From Clostridiales bacterium (GTDB taxonomy: Bacteria; Bacillota; Clostridia; Lachnospirales; WQUN01), in the NCBI GenBank assembly GCA_031271295.1, contig JAISVZ010000002.1, positions 1-45,946 of the forward strand: DNA of 45,946 nt, in the 5' to 3' direction. The notes below the pieces were generated by a model. The model was not told the DNA's origin. It ran no database searches and worked only from the letters and a program-made list of their open reading frames with translations. Numbering within the stretch: position 1 is the stretch's first letter; each line of letters opens with the position of its first letter. Below, in pieces: positions 9,225-18,464 of the stretch. Position numbers and translations under genes: made by a program.

Positions 9225-10157
9225 TTGGCGGCCTCAAATGTTTCGGAATTTAAAAAATCTAAAAAGGCGAAAGCAAGACACGCCTACATGAGGGTAACAA
9301 CGTACTTAATGCTTGCCCCCTTCTTTGTATTGTTTTTCTTTTTTACGGTTTTGCCCGTAATTATTTCGGTGGGTTTTTCCTTTACATACTTTAACATGCT
9401 GGAAATGCCCCAGTTTATAGGCTGGAATAATTACCTTAAGCTTTTGCTTGAGGACGATATTTTTCTTATAGCCTTTAAAAACACGCTTATTTTTGCCCTT
9501 GTAACCGGGCCTACAAGTTACTTTTTGTGCCTTTTGTTCGCCTGGATTATTAACGAGTTTAAAGGGCGCACTCGCGCGTTTCTAACCCTTATATTTTACG
9601 CACCGTCCATTTCCGGGCAGGCGTTTCTTATATGGACAAGAATTTTATCCGGCGACCGCTACGGTTACTTAAACGGCTTCCTTCTGGAAATGGGTTTTTT
9701 AGACGAGGCTATTTTTTGGATAACCACCGAAAAATACGTTATGCCCATACTTATAATAGTTCAGTTGTGGTTAAGCTTGGGGCACAGCTTTTTGGCGTTT
9801 ATCGCCGGGCTTCAAACCATTGATAAATCGCTTTACGAAGCGGCGGCAATAGACGGCATTAAAAACCGCTGGCAGGAGCTGTGGTTTGTAACGCTTCCCG
9901 CAATGAAGCCTCAGCTAATGTTCGGCGCGGTTATGCAAATAACCAACGCCTTTGCGGTATCGGATATTTCAATTCAGCTTGTTGGCAACCCTTCGGTAAA
10001 CTACGCGGGTTCCACAATAGTTACCCACCTTTTGGATTACAGCGGCGGGGTTCGTTTCGAAATGGGCTACGCTTCCGCTATAGCAACGCTTCTGTTTATT
10101 TTAATGATTGGCACAAACAAAATTGTCCAAAGAATACTGCGAAGGGTGGGCGATTAA
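9225..10157 (+). CDS. Sugar ABC transporter permease, MalF/UgpA type
   Basis: A 310-residue inner-membrane permease with six predicted helices. The EAA loop that docks to the ATPase is at about residues 205-230 (EAAAIDGIKNRWQELWFVTL). It is the first half of the channel for the solute-binding protein encoded 15 bases upstream. The TTG start is set by AAGGAGG at 9211-9217. It lies three bases before the partner permease. Confidence 0.9.
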   Translation: MAASNVSEFKKSKKAKARHAYMRVTTYLMLAPFFVLFFFFTVLPVIISVGFSFTYFNMLEMPQFIGWNNYLKLLLEDDIFLIAFKNTLIFALVTGPTSYFLCLLFAWIINEFKGRTRAFLTLIFYAPSISGQAFLIWTRILSGDRYGYLNGFLLEMGFLDEAIFWITTEKYVMPILIIVQLWLSLGHSFLAFIAGLQTIDKSLYEAAAIDGIKNRWQELWFVTLPAMKPQLMFGAVMQITNAFAVSDISIQLVGNPSVNYAGSTIVTHLLDYSGGVRFEMGYASAIATLLFILMIGTNKIVQRILRRVGD

Positions 10158-10160
10158 CTT

Positions 10161-11051
10161 ATGGCAGATGTAAAGGTTAAAAAAAGGCTTTTCCGCCGCC
10201 GCCATCAATTAAACCGTTCAATGGCGGGCAACTCGCTGCTTTTTACACTGATGTTTATTTCCGGTATTTTTATGGCTATGCCCCTTGTTATGATAGCCAA
10301 CGACGCCCTTAAACCGCTTGACGAGCTTTTTCAGTTCCCTCCGGCTCTTTTTGTGCGCAACCCAACCCTTGATAACTTTACGGATTTGGCAAATTCAATA
10401 ACCAGCACATGGGTTCCGTTTTCAAGGTATTTAATTAACACCGTAATTATAACCGGCGGAAGCACCATCGGGCATGTTTTGTGCGCCTCGCTTGCGGCGT
10501 ACCCTCTTGCCAAACACGATTTTCCGCTTAAAAAGCTCCTTTTCTCAATGGTTATACTGTCTATGATGTTTTCGTGGCAGGTTACGCAAAGCCCAAACTA
10601 CATGATTATTTCATGGCTTGGAATAAACAACACATATTTGGCGCTTATTCTGCCGGCTTTCGCGTACGGCATGGGGCTTTATTTAATGAAGCAGTTTATG
10701 GAGCAAATACCGGATTCGCTTATAGAATCCGCGCGGATAGACGGCGCGAACGAATGGATGGTTTTTTGGCGCATAATGATGCCAAACGTAAAACCCGCGT
10801 GGTTAACCCTTGCCATATTCCAGTTTCAGCTTATGTGGGGTAACACCGGCTATTTGTTCCTTCGAAACGAGGAAATTAAACCGCTGCAGTTCGCGTTAAC
10901 CCAGCTTAACAGCTTACTTTCCGGCGGCGCGGCAAGAGCCGGCGCAATGGCCGCGGTATCGTTTGTTGTGGCGGTGGTTCCTATTGTGTTCTTCCTTGTT
11001 TGCCAAAGTAACGTTATCGAAACTATGACATCTTCCGGAATTAAGGAATAG
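10161..11051 (+). CDS. Carbohydrate ABC transporter permease, MalG type
   Basis: A 296-residue membrane protein with six helices and the EAA-type loop ESARIDGANEWMVFWRIMMP at about residues 190-209. It pairs with the preceding permease, whose stop codon lies three bases upstream. No ATPase gene is present; in many Bacillota such importers share one MsmK-like ATPase encoded elsewhere. Confidence 0.9.
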   Translation: MADVKVKKRLFRRRHQLNRSMAGNSLLFTLMFISGIFMAMPLVMIANDALKPLDELFQFPPALFVRNPTLDNFTDLANSITSTWVPFSRYLINTVIITGGSTIGHVLCASLAAYPLAKHDFPLKKLLFSMVILSMMFSWQVTQSPNYMIISWLGINNTYLALILPAFAYGMGLYLMKQFMEQIPDSLIESARIDGANEWMVFWRIMMPNVKPAWLTLAIFQFQLMWGNTGYLFLRNEEIKPLQFALTQLNSLLSGGAARAGAMAAVSFVVAVVPIVFFLVCQSNVIETMTSSGIKE

Positions 11052-11067
11052 AAAGGAGGGTTTTGTT

Positions 11068-12570
11068 TTGAAGAAATTGCGCAAGTTCTTTGCGGTTGGG
11101 TTTGCGGTTTTAATAGTTTATTTAAGTACCTTTCCGGTTTATGCCGGGGAAACCCTGCCCTATATAACCTATAACTACGATTTTAGAAACAACATCGTGT
11201 ACACTCCGGCGGCGTATGTGCCGGAAAAAAGTATTTCCGGAGTAAACATGGGCGAGGGCGTTGGCGTTTTTAATAACCCCCAAGGGCTTTTTGTGGATGA
11301 GAGCGGCTTGGTTTACGTTGCGGATACCGGCAACAACCGCATAGTTGTTTTAAACAGCCAAATGTCGCAGGCGTTGGAAATTATCGATACTTTCGAAAAT
11401 AACGGCGCCGCGGATACCTTCAGCGGCCCTTACGGCGTGTGCGTTTCCGCGAATAACGAGCTTTATATTGCCGATACCGGAAACTTCCGCGTTGTGGTTT
11501 TAACAAACGAACCGGGAAAGGCGCACGAATTTGTAAGGGTAATTGAAAACCCGCAGTCCGACCTGTTGGGCGAAAATTTCTCGTTTGCTCCCCTTCGCAT
11601 AACGGTGGATTACGCAGACCGCGTGTACTGCGTGGTGCGCGGTATGTTCCAAGGCTTAATGGTTTTCGAAGGCAACGACTTTACGGGGTTTTTCGGAACA
11701 ATAGAAGTTACAGTTTCGGCGTGGCAAAAGTTTTGGAGGTTTTTTTCAACCAAGGAGCAAAGGGCAAACCAAATTCTGTTTATCCCAACGGAGTTTACCG
11801 GCGTGGATATGGATGACGAAGGGTTTGTGTACGCTTCGCACCTTTCGCCGAACGCCAACGGCCAGCAGGCGGTAAGGCGGCTTAACCCCAAGGGCGAGGA
11901 CGTTATTAAAAAAGGCGTTAACAACCACGTTGGGGGGGATTTGCAGCTTGGCGAAGGTTTTTCGGATTTTTCCGGCCCGTCCAACTTCATAGATATCGCG
12001 GTTAGGGATAAGGGTATTTATTCCCTTCTCGATTCGAAGCGCGGCAGGGTTTTTACTTACGACTACGAGGGAAACATACTGTATATTTTCGGCGGTTTGG
12101 GTACGCAGGCGGGAACGTTCCGCGTGCCGTCCGCTATTGATACCTACGGGGATAAAATTTACGTTTTAGACGCGTACCGGGGCGAGGTTCAAATTTTTAA
12201 GGAAACCAACTACGGCAACCTTATAAACGAGGCGGTATCGCTGCGCTTCGACGGCGACGAAACTTTGGCGGTTGAAAAGTGGCGGCAGGTTTTAAAATAC
12301 GACGAAAACTTTGAACTTGCCAATACCGGCATAGGCAAATCCTACCTTACCGCCGGTGAAAACGAACTTGCCATGAACTTTTTGCAGCTTGGCATGAACA
12401 GGGATTATTACTCAATAGCGTTTAAGCGTTTTAGGAACGAAATTTTGGAAAATAACCTTTCGATAGTATTTACCGTGGGTTTGGCGCTAATAATAGCGTT
12501 TGCCGCGCATTCAATAATAAAAAGATGGCGCAAGCCCACAGATGACGAGGGAGGTGTTTGGGGTGACTAA
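11068..12570 (+). CDS. NHL-repeat protein with C-terminal membrane anchor
   Basis: A 500-residue exported protein. After an N-terminal signal segment come NHL-type beta-propeller repeats: FNNPQGLFVDESGLVYVADTGNN-type units near residues 65-100, 115-150, and further copies to about 380. A tetratricopeptide-like helical stretch follows (about 385-460), then one transmembrane helix (about 468-488) and a basic tail. It should face outward and may act as a scaffold or sensor for the uptake system; I know of no defined function. The TTG start follows GAAAGGAGGG. The gene overlaps the next by eight bases, so the two are probably translated together. Confidence 0.75.
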   Translation: MKKLRKFFAVGFAVLIVYLSTFPVYAGETLPYITYNYDFRNNIVYTPAAYVPEKSISGVNMGEGVGVFNNPQGLFVDESGLVYVADTGNNRIVVLNSQMSQALEIIDTFENNGAADTFSGPYGVCVSANNELYIADTGNFRVVVLTNEPGKAHEFVRVIENPQSDLLGENFSFAPLRITVDYADRVYCVVRGMFQGLMVFEGNDFTGFFGTIEVTVSAWQKFWRFFSTKEQRANQILFIPTEFTGVDMDDEGFVYASHLSPNANGQQAVRRLNPKGEDVIKKGVNNHVGGDLQLGEGFSDFSGPSNFIDIAVRDKGIYSLLDSKRGRVFTYDYEGNILYIFGGLGTQAGTFRVPSAIDTYGDKIYVLDAYRGEVQIFKETNYGNLINEAVSLRFDGDETLAVEKWRQVLKYDENFELANTGIGKSYLTAGENELAMNFLQLGMNRDYYSIAFKRFRNEILENNLSIVFTVGLALIIAFAAHSIIKRWRKPTDDEGGVWGD

Positions 12571-13180
12571 AAAAATCAGCTTTTTGTTTTACCTTCTTTC
12601 GCACCCTATCGCCGGGTATTACGAACTGCGCCACCGAAACGAAGGAAGCGTTTTTCTCGCGTTAATTATGGTTGCTTTGTTTTCGCTGAGTTTTTCGCTT
12701 AACCGCATTTACGCAAGTTTTATAGTAAATAATTTGGATCCGCGCTCGGTGGATTCCGTTCGTGAGCTTGCGGCGGTATTTTTGCTCTTTGTGCTTCTTT
12801 GCGTTGGCAACTGGTCTATCACCTGCTTAATGGAAGGCGAGGGCAGGATGAAGGATATTTTTACGGCGGTTGGTTACGCGTTAACGCCAATGGTTTTGCT
12901 GACGCTTCCGGCAACGCTTGTTTCCCGCTTTATAGGAGCGTACGAAGAGGTTTTTTACTACGTTTTGCTTGCCTTCGCCGTTGTGTGGACACTTATTTTG
13001 CTGATGATAGGCATTATGACAATACACAACTACACGTTCGGCAAAACCCTTGTAACCCTTGGGTTAACCTTTATATCCATGATAATAATAATTTTTTTGG
13101 CGGCTCTTTTGGTGGATTTAATAAATCAGCTTTACGGCTTTATCTATTCAATTTATATGGAACTACTCTTCAGAGGATAA
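12563..13180 (+). CDS. Yip1-family membrane protein
   Basis: A 205-residue integral membrane protein with five hydrophobic helices, matching the Yip1/YIF1 fold seen in bacterial transporter clusters. I chose the GTG at 12563 because GGGAGGTG precedes it by six bases; the upstream ATG at 12542 lies inside the NHL gene and has no site. The start overlaps the NHL stop (GTGACTAA). Its role is unknown. The fixed place between NHL and DUF5696 genes suggests an accessory to carbohydrate import. Confidence 0.7.
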   Translation: MTKKISFLFYLLSHPIAGYYELRHRNEGSVFLALIMVALFSLSFSLNRIYASFIVNNLDPRSVDSVRELAAVFLLFVLLCVGNWSITCLMEGEGRMKDIFTAVGYALTPMVLLTLPATLVSRFIGAYEEVFYYVLLAFAVVWTLILLMIGIMTIHNYTFGKTLVTLGLTFISMIIIIFLAALLVDLINQLYGFIYSIYMELLFRG

Positions 13181-13193
13181 CGGGAGGCGCGAT

Positions 13194-15770
13194 ATGGGTA
13201 AAATTAAAAGAGTTTTAATTATCTGCGCCGCCGCCGCTGTTTTGGTTTTTGCGGGCATACAGTTATATAACCTGTTTCATTTCAGGATGTATAAAGGCTA
13301 CACGCAGTATTTAAAAAATTACGAAGCCGCTTCGGCGGGCGAAGCGGGCGTACTTACGTTTCTTTCGGGCACAGACGTTCCGGGAATGAAGCTTGTATCC
13401 GAAAACGATTTTCTTGCGCTGTACACCAACACCGAAACTGCGGAGGTTGCGGTATTCGACAAACGAAACGGCGAAATAGCGTATTCCAACCCGCAAGACG
13501 CGGACGATGACCCTGTGGCTACGCCGCTTAACAAGTCGTACTTAAAGTCGCAGTTAATTGTTGAATACTATTCCTCTAACCGGAACATGGCCATTTTCAA
13601 TACTTGGGACCACGCCGTTAGCTTGGCGCAATTTGAATACGCGGCAATTCCGGGCGGAATACGCTACACTTACACCCTGGGGGATTTTTCGCGCCCAACG
13701 GGCATTGTTCCGCTTTCGCTTTCGGTTCCGCGTATGGAAGAGTTGATGTCCAAAATGGTGGAGAAGAACGCGGCGCGTTTTAAAGGCTATTACCGCGCTC
13801 CGGATAGTCCGGAGGGTTTGTATACCCTAAACGAGGGCAGCAAGCAATCCGCTTCCATCCGCAATATAACGCGCTTTTTGGAGGAAGTGGGCTATACCGA
13901 GGATGATTATTACGCGGATATGGCCTCTGTGGGTTCGGACGAGGCAAAACCCGTAAGTTTTGTAATTTCCGTGGATTACGTTTTAAACGCCGATAATTTG
14001 GAAGTAACCGTTCCCACAAACCTTATTCAAGAGGACGGCGGCGGGCAGGTTGCGCGTATTCAGCTTCTGCGTTATATGGGCGCGGGAGGCGCGGACGAGG
14101 CGGGCTATATGCTGGTTCCGAACGGCTCCGGCTCAATTATTCGCTTTAACAACGGCAAAACCAATGTGCCTAACTACAGCCAGTTTGTATACGGGATAGA
14201 CCCTTTGCTTGCGGAATACATAGTAACGGAGCAATCCCAGCAGGCGCGGTTTCCGGTTTACGGAATTGCGAAGGCAAACGGCGGCGTTTTCGCTTCAATT
14301 GAAAACGGCGATACGTTATCATCCATAAATTCATATATTTCCGGCATGGTAAACTCCTATAACTTTACCTACCCAACCTTTGTGCTTCGCAGCGGCGACA
14401 GGCTTACAATGTTCGGCGCAACGGATATAAGCGCGGATTTACCCATTGTTGAGCGCGATTATTACGATACTAATTTAAGCGTTAAGTATTACATGCTAAC
14501 CGCCGAGGAAGCAAACTATTCCGGCATGGCAAACCTTTACCGCAATAAGCTTATAAGCGAGGGAGTTTTAACGCAAAAGAGCGCAACAAGCCACATACCG
14601 TTTTTTATGGATTTGCTTGGCGGGGCGCAGGGAATGGGTTTTGTTTTGGGCGCGCAGTATTCTCAAACAATCCCCATGACAACCTTTGAAGAGGCGGCGT
14701 TTATAACCGAGGATATGCGCCAAAACGGGGTGCTTAACCAATACGTTAATTTACAGGGCTGGTTTAACCGGGGATACTACCACGACGCGCCGGACAAAAT
14801 AAATATTCTAAGCAAGCTTGGCGGCGCGAGCGCTCTTGAAGAACTTTCCGCCAATATTCAGGGTAACGGCGGACGCCTGTACGGCGAAACGGCGTTTCAA
14901 AAATTGCCGTTCGGGGCGAAACGCTTTAATTTTCAGCTTGAATCCTCGCGTTATTACGGCGCGGGTTATATTGCGGCGTTCGGTCAGGTTAATCCTGTTT
15001 CAAACATGCAAACAAATTCGATGGGCTACAGGGAAATTATGTACGACCTTGTTTCCCCCAAATTTTTAGACCGTTATGTTGACAAATACACCAAAGAAAT
15101 TACCGATACCGCCCTTACCGGAATAACCCTGCGGGATTTGGGCGATACCCTTCATTCCGATAAAAAGCGCACCGAGGTTATAAACCGCGAACAGGCTAAA
15201 AACATTGTTTTGGCGCAGTTTGATAAGCTTGCGCAAACCGGAAAAAATATAATGGTATCGGGCGGGAACAAGTATTCGTTAAAATACGCGGATTCATTAA
15301 TAAACGTGCCGTTAACCCACAACACCTATTTTATAACCGATGAAGAGGTTCCGTTCTTCCAAATGGTTGTTCACGGTTATTTGGATTACGCGGGCGAGGC
15401 AATAAATTTAACAACAACATCGTCTAACGCGGATATTACCATGCGCCTTATAGCTTCCGGCGCTTCGCCGCATTATACCTTTACCTTTGAAAGCTCCAGC
15501 CTGCTTAAAAAGACGGGGCTTAACAATTACCGCTCCACAACCTACGAAAACTGGAAAACCGACGCGGCGGAGATATACGAAGTTGTTAATACCGCGCTTG
15601 CGGATGTTTCCGGCCAGCCGATAGTTAAGCACGAAATTAACGAACCGGGCGTTACAACAACCTATTATGAAAACGGAGTTTCGATAACGGTAAATAAAAA
15701 CGATTACTCGGCAGTAGTTAACGGGCTTGAAGTTTTCGCAAAATCTTATATCAAGGGGGTATGGAAATGA
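13194..15770 (+). CDS. DUF5696 protein
   Basis: An 858-residue protein with one N-terminal membrane segment (about residues 6-28) and a large extracellular part rich in beta structure. I recognise it as DUF5696, a family commonly found beside sugar permeases in Bacillota. A central region (about 470-720) has GH-like barrel features (MNNGVLNQYVN-type loops, YRE/YDLVSP segments), but I cannot assign catalytic residues. It may bind or trim oligosaccharides at the membrane. The last ten bases overlap the following permease frame. The start follows GGGAGG with good spacing. Confidence 0.75.
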   Translation: MGKIKRVLIICAAAAVLVFAGIQLYNLFHFRMYKGYTQYLKNYEAASAGEAGVLTFLSGTDVPGMKLVSENDFLALYTNTETAEVAVFDKRNGEIAYSNPQDADDDPVATPLNKSYLKSQLIVEYYSSNRNMAIFNTWDHAVSLAQFEYAAIPGGIRYTYTLGDFSRPTGIVPLSLSVPRMEELMSKMVEKNAARFKGYYRAPDSPEGLYTLNEGSKQSASIRNITRFLEEVGYTEDDYYADMASVGSDEAKPVSFVISVDYVLNADNLEVTVPTNLIQEDGGGQVARIQLLRYMGAGGADEAGYMLVPNGSGSIIRFNNGKTNVPNYSQFVYGIDPLLAEYIVTEQSQQARFPVYGIAKANGGVFASIENGDTLSSINSYISGMVNSYNFTYPTFVLRSGDRLTMFGATDISADLPIVERDYYDTNLSVKYYMLTAEEANYSGMANLYRNKLISEGVLTQKSATSHIPFFMDLLGGAQGMGFVLGAQYSQTIPMTTFEEAAFITEDMRQNGVLNQYVNLQGWFNRGYYHDAPDKINILSKLGGASALEELSANIQGNGGRLYGETAFQKLPFGAKRFNFQLESSRYYGAGYIAAFGQVNPVSNMQTNSMGYREIMYDLVSPKFLDRYVDKYTKEITDTALTGITLRDLGDTLHSDKKRTEVINREQAKNIVLAQFDKLAQTGKNIMVSGGNKYSLKYADSLINVPLTHNTYFITDEEVPFFQMVVHGYLDYAGEAINLTTTSSNADITMRLIASGASPHYTFTFESSSLLKKTGLNNYRSTTYENWKTDAAEIYEVVNTALADVSGQPIVKHEINEPGVTTTYYENGVSITVNKNDYSAVVNGLEVFAKSYIKGVWK

Positions 15771-16693
15771 AAAATTTTCTTACTATGAGGAGAAAACGCG
15801 CCATTGTGGGGCTTATCTTCATATCCCCGTGGCTTATAGGTTTTATTTGGTTTTATGTGCGCTCCTTGGCGATGTCCGTAATGTTTTCACTTTCGGATAT
15901 AGAAATTGCCGCCGGTAACGCAGCCGGGTACACATCAACGTTTGCCGGTATTGAGTATTACCGCTTCGCGTTTTTGGAACACGGCACGTTTACGCAGGTT
16001 TTTTCGCAGTCTATGATGAATATTGTAATAGATGTGCCGCTTATAATTTTTTTCAGCCTCTTTATCGCGATTTTGCTTAACCGCAAGTTCCGCGGGCGCA
16101 CTTTTGTAAGAATTATTTTCTTTCTGCCGGTTCTGCTTAACTCTCAGGCAATAACCACGGCGGTAAATATGGCGCGAGCACTGCTCGTTGGCGGCGTAAG
16201 CCCGGCATCCTCCGCAATAACGGAAGCGGCGGGAATGGGCGCAACCGCAAATATAGACCTTACCTATTACATGAATATTTTTTCGCAAATAGCCATACCG
16301 CAGAATTTAATTAACTACATAATAGGCGTTGTTTCGCGTATAAATAACGTTATAACCGCGTCGGGCGTGCAGATAATTATTTTCCTTGCGGCGCTGCAAT
16401 CCGTTCCGGGCGCTTTGTACGAGGTTGCCAAAATTGAGGGCGCAACGGCTTACGAAACTTTCTGGAAGGTAACCCTGCCGATAGTTTCGCCGCTTATTGT
16501 AACAAATATTGTTTATACGGTTATAGATTCGTTCGTGCAAAGCCCTATTGTGGAACTTTCGTACAGCACGATATTTACTAATTTCAATTACCCGCTTGGC
16601 TCAACTATGAGCTTGGTTTCCACGGTTGCGGTTTGCTTGCTGCTGCTGGTGGTTAGTTTGCTGATTTCGAAGCTTACTTATTATGAGAATTGA
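15767..16693 (+). CDS. Sugar ABC transporter permease, MalF type (second set)
   Basis: A 308-residue permease with six helices and the EAA loop EVAKIEGATAYETFWKVTLP at about residues 220-239. AAGGGGG at 15753-15759 is too close to the ATG at 15761 and well spaced for the ATG at 15767, so I use the latter. The loop between helices 3 and 4 is longer than in typical MalF-type permeases. Its natural partner is the permease at 20878, now separated by about 4.2 kb of unrelated genes. Confidence 0.85.
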   Translation: MKNFLTMRRKRAIVGLIFISPWLIGFIWFYVRSLAMSVMFSLSDIEIAAGNAAGYTSTFAGIEYYRFAFLEHGTFTQVFSQSMMNIVIDVPLIIFFSLFIAILLNRKFRGRTFVRIIFFLPVLLNSQAITTAVNMARALLVGGVSPASSAITEAAGMGATANIDLTYYMNIFSQIAIPQNLINYIIGVVSRINNVITASGVQIIIFLAALQSVPGALYEVAKIEGATAYETFWKVTLPIVSPLIVTNIVYTVIDSFVQSPIVELSYSTIFTNFNYPLGSTMSLVSTVAVCLLLLVVSLLISKLTYYEN

Positions 16694-16714
16694 TGTTTGA
16701 TTTTTGTGGAATAT

Positions 16715-16746
16715 CCGTGCGCGGGTTTGCGTAATTTTGCGCACGG
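16715..16746 (+). terminator. Hairpin after the second-set permease
   Basis: CCGTGCGC (16715-16722) pairs exactly with GCGCACGG (16739-16746). A second GCGCACGG at 16764-16771 offers an alternative partner. There is no strong T-run, so termination would be partial at best. Confidence 0.4.
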
Positions 16747-16800
16747 AACGGTTTCCTTTATATGCGCACGGATTACGGGGCGTAAAAGGAGGGCGGAAAA

Positions 16801-17328
16801 ATGCCGGAGCGCATAAAGGAAATGTTTCGCGGGATAAGGCGTTGTTACAGCGGTTCGCAAACCTGCGACAGACCGTGGGTTAACAACCTTCCGGTGTGGA
16901 TTGACGGAAGCCCAAACTGCGGCTTAAAGCGGACATATAAGCTTGACGACAAGATTTACTATTTGTGCAGTTGGAATTTTTATTTTACTCCCGATATTTC
17001 CAACCCGGATGATGTTAAATACTATGCGGAAATTATCAAAGAGGAAGTTGCGGCGGCAAAGGCGAGAAAGAAAACCAATACTGCGCATTATGACGAACAC
17101 GGGAAAGAGATTGTTTGGGGCGTAGATGAAAAAAATGAAAAGAAGGAGCCGCTAACGGAGGATACTGTAATAGGTTCGCGCAAAATTTCGGCAGTTGAAT
17201 TTAGGAAGTTTTTTAAGAAAGAGCTTGGCGAGGATTATGAAAAATATCCTGTTGTGCGGGGGGTTATAAAGTTATCGGCGAGGTATAAGGGGAAGAGTTT
17301 GAGGGAGATAGTGGAGGAATACCGGTGA
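16801..17328 (+). CDS. Hypothetical protein
   Basis: A 175-residue soluble protein I do not recognise. It starts after AAAGGAGGG. The N-terminal part contains four cysteines (C15, C22, C40, C58) and many aromatic residues; the middle is charged and helical (about residues 80-120). It begins 107 bases after a permease and ends just before a 10-bp tandem repeat. Its composition resembles the host genes more than the AT-rich block that follows, so it may belong to an earlier insertion, or be native to the locus. Confidence 0.55.
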   Translation: MPERIKEMFRGIRRCYSGSQTCDRPWVNNLPVWIDGSPNCGLKRTYKLDDKIYYLCSWNFYFTPDISNPDDVKYYAEIIKEEVAAAKARKKTNTAHYDEHGKEIVWGVDEKNEKKEPLTEDTVIGSRKISAVEFRKFFKKELGEDYEKYPVVRGVIKLSARYKGKSLREIVEEYR

Positions 17329-17332
17329 CGGT

Positions 17333-17376
17333 GGTTTAAGGAGGTTCAGGGAGGTTTAAGGAGGTTTAGGGAGGTT
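17333..17376 (+). repeat. 10-bp tandem repeat resembling Shine-Dalgarno sequence
   Basis: Four copies of GGTTTAAGGA/GGTTCAGGGA-type units plus a partial fifth run directly after the stop codon of the preceding gene. Each contains GGAGGTT, complementary to the 16S rRNA 3' end. It marks the sharp change from moderate GC to AT-rich DNA. Confidence 0.7.
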
Positions 17377-17438
17377 TTCGTGAGTTGATATTTTTTTTAA
17401 TGGTTCGTAAAACTAAATAATTACTATTTCCTTAGTAA

Positions 17439-17567
17439 ATTAACCTTTTGAGTGGCGAAAACTATACAGATTTGTGTGATAAAAAACAAGGCATTAACTT
17501 AATAGAAAGAAAAGTTAACAATAAAAATGAATGGAAATACAAAGCGAATGATTTTACGTTTTGCTAA
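17439..17567 (+). pseudogene. Possible short coding remnant
   Basis: An open stretch of 42 codons (a TTG at 17448 could be a start) with lysine- and asparagine-rich composition like the Abi genes downstream, ending in WKYKANDFTFC. There is no ribosome binding site and no recognised family. It may be the tail of a gene cut off when the cassette arrived, or non-coding. Confidence 0.25.
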
Positions 17568-17588
17568 CTCAAAACTTTGCTTTATAAA
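17561..17588 (+). promoter_or_regulatory. Candidate promoter of the Abi pair
   Basis: TTGCTA (17561-17566) and TATAAA (17583-17588) are separated by 16 bases, 36 bases before the ATG of the AbiGi-like gene. The ribosome binding site AGAGGTGAT follows. Confidence 0.45.
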
Positions 17589-17624
17589 TGAATTTCTTTG
17601 AGTCGATCTAAGAGGTGATTATAT

Positions 17625-18464
17625 ATGGATTTGAAAAATGGTGTACTTTCATTTGGTAAAATGACACCTAATAAACCAAGGCAAAAAAAGCATACACCAT
17701 CTACAATGCAAGCAGACGCTCTTTTTACATTTACAACAAAGCTTGAGTACTTAATGGGCTATCTTGAGTTATCATACATATCTCCTCGTTACTATATCGA
17801 AGATATCAAATACTTAAGAATTCCTAAACTAAAAAAGATTGCTTATCCTATGAAATGTTTTTGCGATATTAATTTGCATAAATTAGATGTTCATATAGAA
17901 TGGTATGGAAATTACGGCTTGGCCTTTTCTAAAGAATGGGGCATGAATAAAGGAATTCAACCTATTCAATATATAAATTTAGAATCAGAGCTTCGTAAAA
18001 GTTTTACTACTGCATTTTCTCTTGCACTTAAAACCGACACAAGCAAAGAGTCTAAAGCACAAATTAAAATGGAAAATTTCCTTTTACATGAGATGATGTA
18101 TTTTAAGCCTTATTCGGGCATAATGAAGAATCGAACTACAGGCAAAAACGAAGTCAAATGTTTTACGGATGAATGCGAATGGAGATATATTTCGGATGTC
18201 ACTATTGCAGGTTTTGAGCAAGTACATTATGATAACGCTTATTTGAATGAAGATGTACTAAACTATTTTAACGGTTTAATGGCTGAAGTTCCAGAAATTG
18301 CTTTAAGTTTTAATTATGAGGATATAAAATATATAATCGTTAAATCAAATATTGAATTTAGAGTATTAACTGAAAAAATAGTTTCTTTGAATTTGGGTGA
18401 AACCGAAAAATATCAATTGATGTCGAAAATAGTGGTTTGGGACAATTCAAGAGGTGATTTCTGA
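17625..18464 (+). CDS. AbiGi-like abortive infection protein (putative antitoxin)
   Basis: A 279-residue soluble protein resembling the AbiGi family: the KIAYPMKCFCDINLHKL block at about residues 80-97, followed by HIEWYGNYGLAFSKEWG, is typical. In lactococcal AbiG, the first gene of a two-gene phage-resistance operon is thought to counter the second. The stop codon overlaps the next start (TGATG), so the pair is translationally coupled. Codon use is clearly AT-rich (AAA, ATA, TTA) compared with neighbours, pointing to horizontal transfer. The assignment rests on remembered family motifs; the antitoxin role is from the family. Confidence 0.75.
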   Translation: MDLKNGVLSFGKMTPNKPRQKKHTPSTMQADALFTFTTKLEYLMGYLELSYISPRYYIEDIKYLRIPKLKKIAYPMKCFCDINLHKLDVHIEWYGNYGLAFSKEWGMNKGIQPIQYINLESELRKSFTTAFSLALKTDTSKESKAQIKMENFLLHEMMYFKPYSGIMKNRTTGKNEVKCFTDECEWRYISDVTIAGFEQVHYDNAYLNEDVLNYFNGLMAEVPEIALSFNYEDIKYIIVKSNIEFRVLTEKIVSLNLGETEKYQLMSKIVVWDNSRGDF

